11,284 nucleotides of DNA from Pseudomonadota bacterium (GTDB taxonomy: Bacteria > Pseudomonadota > Alphaproteobacteria > Rhizobiales > Hyphomicrobiaceae): assembly GCA_021812845.1 (NCBI GenBank), contig JAKAML010000015.1:1-11284 (forward strand), in the 5' to 3' direction. Positions 7,549 through 11,284 of this stretch are shown here, in pieces. The notes beneath the pieces were generated by a model. That model saw only the letters and a list, made by a program, of their open reading frames with translations. It ran no database searches and was not told the origin of the DNA. The position numbers were made by a program, and so were the translations under genes. Position 1 is the first letter of the stretch. Each line of letters begins with the position of its first letter.

Positions 7549-8142
7549 CTACAGCAGGCGGCCGATCACGGTTCTGACCGTCGAGAACGTGCGCCGTGCA
7601 CCGCGCGCGACGAAGGTCAGCGGGCGCGGAGACTGGGCCCAGCGTCGGCCGGCGCCGCGATCGCTCCATCGCCGCGGTGCTGTGGCCACGGATCCGAGCC
7701 GCCGGCGGGCTGCATGGCTCTGCGGCGGCCCGTCCGCCGTTGCGGCGCCGGCCCTCGAACGCGGCTGGGAGGGCGAAGGAGTCGCGTCGGCGCCACCCTC
7801 TGGAACGGGTGTCGACCGTCGAGGTGCCGCCGACGCAGAAGGCGGTAGCGGATGCAATATGGCGGCGCCGGCAGCCCCGGCCTGGACGATCTGCGCCGTC
7901 TCCAGCGATGCCGTCACGGTCCGCGGCGCCGTGGCGGCGGTCTCGGACGCGGCGGCCACGTGCAACGGCAGCAGTCGATCGCGCTCCGGCCACGCCCACG
8001 CCCCGACCCCGATGACGATCGCGAGAAATCCGCGCCCGAGCCACAGCGCGAGTTGCGGCTCGAGCCGTTCCTTCGGAGGCGCGTCGAGGGTTTCGTCCCG
8101 GCAGACGCCCTCGATGGTCGTTCCGCGGAGATCGTCTCGCAT
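7549..8142 (-). CDS. Hypothetical single-pass membrane protein with Pro/Ala/Arg-rich C-terminal region
   Basis: I do not recognise this 197-residue protein. It has a charged hydrophilic N-terminus (1-32), one hydrophobic segment (about 33-51, LWLGRGFLAIVIGVGAWAW), and a long region rich in Ala, Pro, Ser and Arg. The Arg residues downstream of the membrane segment make the topology uncertain. The start at 8142 is favoured because GGAGG lies 5 nt upstream. The in-frame ATG four codons earlier (8154) has no such site. Third-position G/C preference is strong over roughly the first 95 codons and then relaxes (for example CTA, CCT, TCT, ACA, GTT and CCA codons), so the C-terminal half may be under weak constraint or may reflect a changed reading frame. 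It lies in the same orientation between the Ser/Asn-repeat gene and the secretion operon, and an accessory role in either export pathway is only a guess. Confidence 0.55.
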   Translation of the reverse strand: MRDDLRGTTIEGVCRDETLDAPPKERLEPQLALWLGRGFLAIVIGVGAWAWPERDRLLPLHVAAASETAATAPRTVTASLETAQIVQAGAAGAAILHPLPPSASAAPRRSTPVPEGGADATPSPSQPRSRAGAATADGPPQSHAARRRLGSVATAPRRWSDRGAGRRWAQSPRPLTFVARGARRTFSTVRTVIGRLL

Positions 8143-8147
8143 GGTCG

Positions 8148-8152
8148 CCTCC
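8148..8152 (-). promoter_or_regulatory. Ribosome binding site deciding the start of the 197-aa membrane protein
   Basis: The minus strand shows GGAGG followed by 5 nt and then ATG at 8142. The site lies just downstream of the alternative ATG at 8154, which lacks its own site, so the shorter protein is the better call. Confidence 0.55.
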
Positions 8153-8175
8153 ATCGGCGGATTGGAACGCGATGA

Positions 8176-8202
8176 CCGCGGAACGGCGCCGCCGTTCCGC
8201 GG
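8176..8202. repeat. Perfect 12-bp inverted repeat (hairpin) between two genes
   Basis: Arms ccgcggaacggc (8176-8187) and gccgttccgcgg (8191-8202) are perfectly complementary around a 3-nt gcc loop. In the minus-strand transcript the hairpin begins 30 nt after the stop of the Ser/Asn-repeat gene and ends 33 nt before the start of the 197-aa gene. No U-tract follows (the next bases are TCATCGCG), so it is not a standard intrinsic terminator. It could be an attenuator-like or mRNA-stabilising stem or a dyad operator. Confidence 0.7.
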
Positions 8203-8232
8203 CGCCTTCGACTGATCCGATGCAACGCGGGG

Positions 8233-8601
8233 TCAGGTCGAAGAATTGCTGCTCGAGTTCGAGGAGCTGTTCGAGGACGAGTTCGAGCTCGAATTCGAGG
8301 AGCTGTTCGAGGACGAGTTCGAGCTCGAGTTCGAGGAGCTGTTCGAGGACGAGTTCGAGCTCGTGTTGGTCGAGCCGCGCTGCCGCAGGGCCGGGCGGCG
8401 ACGCGCCTCGGTCCAGCCCTCAGCCACCGGCTTGATGCCGGCCTCCTCGCGGACCAGCTCCGCCGGGAGGATCGCCGGGGCGGTGGTCATGAGCTCGGCC
8501 TGTACCTTATCGAGCGTGCGCGGCTCCAGGGCCTGGGCACCCGCGGCGCCGGCGACGGTCATCGCTGCGGCAACGGTCGAGATCCTGATCGAATGCTTCA
8601 T
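8233..8601 (-). CDS. Small Sec-exported protein with a (Ser-Ser-Asn-Ser)x10 C-terminal tail
   Basis: This 122-residue protein begins with a typical Sec signal peptide: MKHSIR, a hydrophobic Ala-rich core, and a likely cut after AGAQA at about residue 24. The mature part has a short predicted-helical segment (about 25-65, EPRTLDKVQAELM and onwards), a basic Arg-rich linker (67-75), and then ten exact Ser-Ser-Asn-Ser tetrads (81-120) before a final Ser-Thr. A GGAG lies 6 nt before the ATG. The gene starts 108 bp after the MacB-like permease stop, in the same direction, so co-transcription is possible. The segment LDKVQAE vaguely recalls LDxVxAG motifs of other small alphaproteobacterial secreted proteins; this is from memory and weak. 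The function is unknown. A periplasmic or surface protein carried onward by the adjacent exporter is one hypothesis. The signal peptide and tail are seen directly. Confidence 0.8.
   Translation of the reverse strand: MKHSIRISTVAAAMTVAGAAGAQALEPRTLDKVQAELMTTAPAILPAELVREEAGIKPVAEGWTEARRRPALRQRGSTNTSSNSSSNSSSNSSSNSSSNSSSNSSSNSSSNSSSNSSSNSST
8251..8362. repeat. 36-bp tandem DNA repeat encoding the Ser/Asn tail
   Basis: Three 36-bp units start at 8261, 8297 and 8333, preceded by a 10-bp partial unit. The units are nearly identical: the first two differ by one base (gaattc versus gagttc near the unit end), and the third diverges only in its last bases. Each unit encodes three Ser-Ser-Asn-Ser tetrads, so expansion or contraction by 36 bp (or 12 bp) keeps the reading frame. 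Such near-identical units point to recent slippage or recombination. Confidence 0.9.
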
Positions 8602-8709
8602 GGTCTACTCCATGAGGTTTCTGACAATCCCCCGGCCGGAGACCGGCGGGCATGTCGTTAACGCCGGCCGCGGGTGTCACATTCCCGTCATTCTTCATCG
8701 CGGTCGACT
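8602..8709. other. Intergenic gap between exporter operon and Ser/Asn-repeat gene
   Basis: This 108-bp gap contains an imperfect GC-rich inverted repeat around 8627-8650 and the GGAG ribosome site of the downstream gene (8608-8611). I found no convincing promoter or terminator, so read-through from the exporter operon is possible. Confidence 0.4.
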
Positions 8710-9921
8710 TCATCGCTGCCGCAGTGCCTCCACCGGATCGAGCGCCGCCGCCTTGACCGCCGGCGCGTAGCCGAAGCCTATGCCGAGAACGGCCGCCACG
8801 AGCAGCGCCGCCGCGGCGACGGCCGGGTCGGTGACGAACGGCACCGCCAGCCGCGGCGCGGCGATCGCCGCGGCTCCGAGCCCAGCGACGATGCCGAGCA
8901 GCCCGCCGGCCACGGTCAGGATCACAGCCTCGCACAGGAATTGGAGCCTGATCTGCGACGGCAAAGCGCCGATGGTCAGCCTCACGCCGATCTCCTGCGT
9001 GCGCTCGGTCACCGACACCAGCATGATGTTCATGATGCCGATGCCGCCGACGACGAGGCTGACGGCGGCGATGGCGCCGAGGAACAGCGTCAGCGTCTGC
9101 GTCGCCGCGGTCATCGACTGCGCCACCTGGCGCATGTCGAGCAGCGAGAAGTCGTCGGCCTCCCCGGCGCCGAGCCCGCGGCGCTCGCGCAGGAGGCCGC
9201 CGAGCGCGATCTTGACGCGCTCGAGGCTGGCCGTGGCATAGGCGGTCATGACGATGCCCTGTATGTCGGGCGAGCCCTGGATGCGGCGCTGGAACATGTC
9301 GAACGGAACCGCCACGACGTTGTCGTCGTCGTCCGCCGCCCCCGACTGCCCGCGCGGGGCGAGGACGCCGATGACGCTGCACGCGACGCCCGCGACCCGC
9401 AGCGGCTGGCCCACCCCGTCTCCGCCGCCGAACAGGCGGTTCCGCACCGTCTCACCGATGATGCACACCGGCTTGCCGTTGTAGGTCTCGTCCTCGGTCA
9501 TGGTGCGGCCGGAGGCGAGCGCCCAGCCGCGCGCCAGAAAATAGGCGCTCTCGGTGCCGATCACCTTGACGTTCCAGTTGACGCCGCGCGCCGTCGCGCG
9601 GCCCGGCCGGCTGGCCAGCGGTACCACATGCCGGAGCCCGCGCACCTCGCGCCGGATCGCCTCGACATCGGCATAGTCGAAGGCTCCGGCGGCGATCGAC
9701 GCGCCCTGTCCGCCGCGCCTGCGCTGTCCGACGGTGACCGTCAGCAGCTCCGACCCGAGTCGCGCGATCTCGTCGCGGACGTTGGCCGAGGCGCCCTGGC
9801 CGATCGCGATCATGGTGATGACCGCGCCGACGCCGATCAGGATGCCGAGCGCGGTCAGCGCCGACCGCAGCGCGTTCCTGCCGAGCGCCTCGAGGGCGAG
9901 ACGGACCGACTCAGCCAGCAT
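8710..9921 (-). CDS. MacB/FtsX-family ABC transporter permease
   Basis: This 403-residue inner-membrane protein belongs to the MacB/YknZ class. It has a first membrane segment near 20-41, a large periplasmic (MacB_PCD-like) domain of about 45-270, and three further membrane segments (about 275-300, 330-356 and 366-387). Hallmarks are the motif GGIGIMNIMLVSVTERTQ (292-309) and the C-terminal AALDPVEALR (392-401). Proteins of this type do not move substrate through the membrane. In MacB they couple cytoplasmic ATP hydrolysis to the periplasmic adaptor and outer-membrane duct. Here permease and ATPase are separate genes, unlike the fused MacB of enterobacteria. The start at 9921 lies 11 nt inside the end of the ATPase gene and has GGAGG just upstream. 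Longer in-frame starts inside the ATPase gene give a non-membrane, low-quality N-terminus and were not used. The substrate is unknown. Confidence 0.95.
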   Translation of the reverse strand: MLAESVRLALEALGRNALRSALTALGILIGVGAVITMIAIGQGASANVRDEIARLGSELLTVTVGQRRRGGQGASIAAGAFDYADVEAIRREVRGLRHVVPLASRPGRATARGVNWNVKVIGTESAYFLARGWALASGRTMTEDETYNGKPVCIIGETVRNRLFGGGDGVGQPLRVAGVACSVIGVLAPRGQSGAADDDDNVVAVPFDMFQRRIQGSPDIQGIVMTAYATASLERVKIALGGLLRERRGLGAGEADDFSLLDMRQVAQSMTAATQTLTLFLGAIAAVSLVVGGIGIMNIMLVSVTERTQEIGVRLTIGALPSQIRLQFLCEAVILTVAGGLLGIVAGLGAAAIAAPRLAVPFVTDPAVAAAALLVAAVLGIGFGYAPAVKAAALDPVEALRQR

Positions 9922-10642
9922 GGGCCCTCCGCCCGCGGACCTCGTCGGCGACGAGCCGTCCGTCACGGAACACGCACACGCGCGGCGAGCGCTCGGCGAT
10001 GCTCGGATCATGGGTGACCATGACGATCGTGAGCCCGAGCGCGCCGTTGAGCTCGTGGAGAAGGTTGAGGATGGCGGCGCTGTTCACGGTGTCGAGCGCG
10101 CCCGTCGGCTCGTCCGCGATCAGGATGCGCGGCTCCGCCACGATGGCGCGGGCGATGGCCACCCGCTGCTGCTGGCCCCCCGACAGCTCGTCCGGAGCGT
10201 GCGTGAGCCGGCTGCCGAGACCGACGGCGCGCAGTGTTTCTTGCGCCCGCGCGCGGCGCGTAACGCGGTCGACACCGCGATAGACGAGCGGCAGCTCGAC
10301 GTTCTGCAGCGCGGACATCCTGGCGATGAGGTTCGGGCTCTGCAGCACGAAGCCGATGTGGTCGCGTCGCAGTGCGGCGCGGTCCTCGGGCGCGAGGCGG
10401 GAGGTGGCGCGGCCGCACAGGAACACCTCGCCCTCCGACGGCGCGTCGAGGCAGCCGAGCAGATTGAGGCATGTGGACTTGCCCGAGCCGCTCGGCCCGA
10501 CGATGGTCAGGAACTCGCCGTCCGTGACCACGAGGTCGACGTCGCGCAGGGCCGGAACTGTGCTGCCCGCGCGACCGTAGACCCGGCTCGCCCGGGCGAG
10601 CTCGAGCACCACCTGCCGCTGGCCCTGGCGCGCACGGGTCAT
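9911..10642 (-). CDS. ABC transporter ATP-binding subunit, LolD/MacB type
   Basis: This 243-residue ATPase powers the adjacent permease. All motifs are intact: Walker A GPSGSGKST (49-57), Q-loop Gln101 (VLQSPNL), signature LSGGQ (153-157), Walker B ILIADE (173-178) followed by PTGALD, and switch His211 (VTHD). The ADEPTGALD sequence and overall length are typical of the LolD/MacB/FtsE group. The start at 10642 overlaps the adaptor stop (ATGA), with GGAG 7 nt upstream. An upstream in-frame start (10786) would add 48 Arg/Gly-rich residues read from inside the adaptor gene and is not credible. Unlike the two ABC subunits at the left of the window, this one appears fully catalytic and presumably works as a homodimer. 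Confidence 0.95.
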   Translation of the reverse strand: MTRARQGQRQVVLELARASRVYGRAGSTVPALRDVDLVVTDGEFLTIVGPSGSGKSTCLNLLGCLDAPSEGEVFLCGRATSRLAPEDRAALRRDHIGFVLQSPNLIARMSALQNVELPLVYRGVDRVTRRARAQETLRAVGLGSRLTHAPDELSGGQQQRVAIARAIVAEPRILIADEPTGALDTVNSAAILNLLHELNGALGLTIVMVTHDPSIAERSPRVCVFRDGRLVADEVRGRRAHAG

Positions 10643-11284
10643 CGCGCCGCTCCGCCGTCGGAGACGATGTCGACGATCACGCGCTGCCCCGCCGCGACCG
10701 GACCAGAGACGACCTCCGAGTGCGTGCCGTCGGTCGCGCCGATCTCGACCAGGATCGGCTGCGCCGCGCCGTTCCGCTCGACCCACAGCCGCCGCTGGCT
10801 CGGCGACGACGGCTCGGCGCCCGGCTGCGGCGGGGGAGCCCGGCTGTCCGCGATGGCGCTGCCGACCCCGATGCCGACGAGTCGCGAGCCGGCGCTCACG
10901 ATCCCGCCCCGGGCCGGGTCGTCGGGCGGTGCGAAGCGCAGCGCCGCATTCGGCACCAGGAGCTTGTCGCGGACGTTCTCGACCACGATCTCGGCGGTCG
11001 CCGTCATGCCGGGCCGCAGTCGCAGCTCGCGGTTGTCGAAGCTCAGGATCGCCTTGTAGGTGACGACGCCCTGAACCACTTCCGGGCCGACGAAGAGCTT
11101 CTCGACACGCGCCTCGAGCGGGCGGTCTCGCAGGGCCTGAACGGAGAACGTCGCCGGTTGTCCCTCGCGCACGCTCAGTGCGTCGGCCTCGTCCACGTCG
11201 ATGCGGAGCTGCATCCGGTCGAGATCTTGCGCGAGCCGGAACAGCACCGGCGACTGCAGTTGCGCGGCGACGGTCTGCCCCGGC
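10639..11284 (-). CDS. MacA/YknX-type RND/ABC periplasmic adaptor (partial, N-terminus beyond right edge)
   Basis: The visible 214 C-terminal residues open with PGQTVAAQLQSPVLFRLAQD, the end of the second lipoyl half typical of MacA. A beta-barrel domain (LRIDVDEADALSVREGQPA and onwards, ending near LRLRPGMTATAEIVVE) and a membrane-proximal domain follow, finishing with VVSGPVAAGQRVIVD. MacA-type adaptors bind the MacB permease and form the periplasmic duct to TolC. Between barrel and membrane-proximal domains there is a low-complexity insertion of Pro, Ser, Gly and Ala (about residues 140-160 of the visible part). The reading frame is open to the right edge, so the methionine-like GTG at 11247 is not the real start. 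The stop overlaps the ATPase start by 3 nt, showing translational coupling. Confidence 0.92.
   Translation of the reverse strand, partial: PGQTVAAQLQSPVLFRLAQDLDRMQLRIDVDEADALSVREGQPATFSVQALRDRPLEARVEKLFVGPEVVQGVVTYKAILSFDNRELRLRPGMTATAEIVVENVRDKLLVPNAALRFAPPDDPARGGIVSAGSRLVGIGVGSAIADSRAPPPQPGAEPSSPSQRRLWVERNGAAQPILVEIGATDGTHSEVVSGPVAAGQRVIVDIVSDGGAAR

Noticed and set aside
7368..7577. Small plus-strand open frame (69 codons) in the leader region
   Set aside because: It has an Arg/Pro-rich shadow-like composition, no ribosome site, and overlaps the end of the 197-aa gene.
8251..8362. The 36-bp repeats as a CRISPR array
   Set aside because: The units are directly adjacent with no spacers, and they are in frame within a coding tail.
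8507..8713. Small minus-strand open frame starting at the permease stop (ATGA overlap), 68 codons
   Set aside because: It runs out of frame into the signal-peptide gene, ends in Arg-rich shadow sequence, and lacks recognisable features. The overlap may be chance.
8674..11059. Plus-strand open frames opposite the MacAB-like operon
   Set aside because: They are low-complexity antisense shadows of the permease, ATPase and adaptor, with no ribosome sites or recognisable domains.

Overview
This is a GC-rich window (third codon positions strongly G/C) that looks like an alphaproteobacterial chromosome or large replicon. That placement rests on codon use and gene style only. Every gene I can support lies on the minus strand, so the window reads biologically from right to left. 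It holds two export machines, each next to a low-complexity, apparently exported protein.

Right part (11284 to 8710): a MacA/YknX-type periplasmic adaptor cut by the window edge, then a stand-alone LolD/MacB-type ATPase, then a MacB/FtsX-type permease. Their stop and start codons overlap, so they form one translationally coupled tripartite ABC exporter operon. Exporters of this class usually take substrates from the periplasm or outer leaflet.

Middle (8709 to 7255): a small protein with a Sec signal peptide and a C-terminal tail of ten Ser-Ser-Asn-Ser tetrads, encoded by 36-bp DNA tandem repeats; a perfect 12-bp inverted repeat; a single-pass membrane protein of unknown function; and a 294-bp gap with an AT-rich patch and two similar direct-repeat boxes in front of the next operon.

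Left part (7254 to 1): a type I secretion operon. It starts with a 794-residue, cysteine-free, very acidic Gly/Asp repeat protein that has no Lys or Arg over 584 consecutive residues. This is probably the secreted substrate. Two different ABC transporter subunits (565 and 758 aa) and an HlyD-type adaptor cut by the left edge follow, each joined to the previous gene by overlapping stop and start codons. The two ABC subunits have lost complementary catalytic motifs, which predicts an obligate heterodimer with one working ATP site. No outer-membrane TolC-type partner is visible.

The most interesting candidate system is the heterodimeric, degenerate-site type I exporter with its charge-biased, non-canonical repeat substrate. 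Second is the pairing of a MacAB-like exporter with a Sec-exported Ser/Asn-repeat protein. I see no RNA genes, mobile elements or CRISPR arrays.
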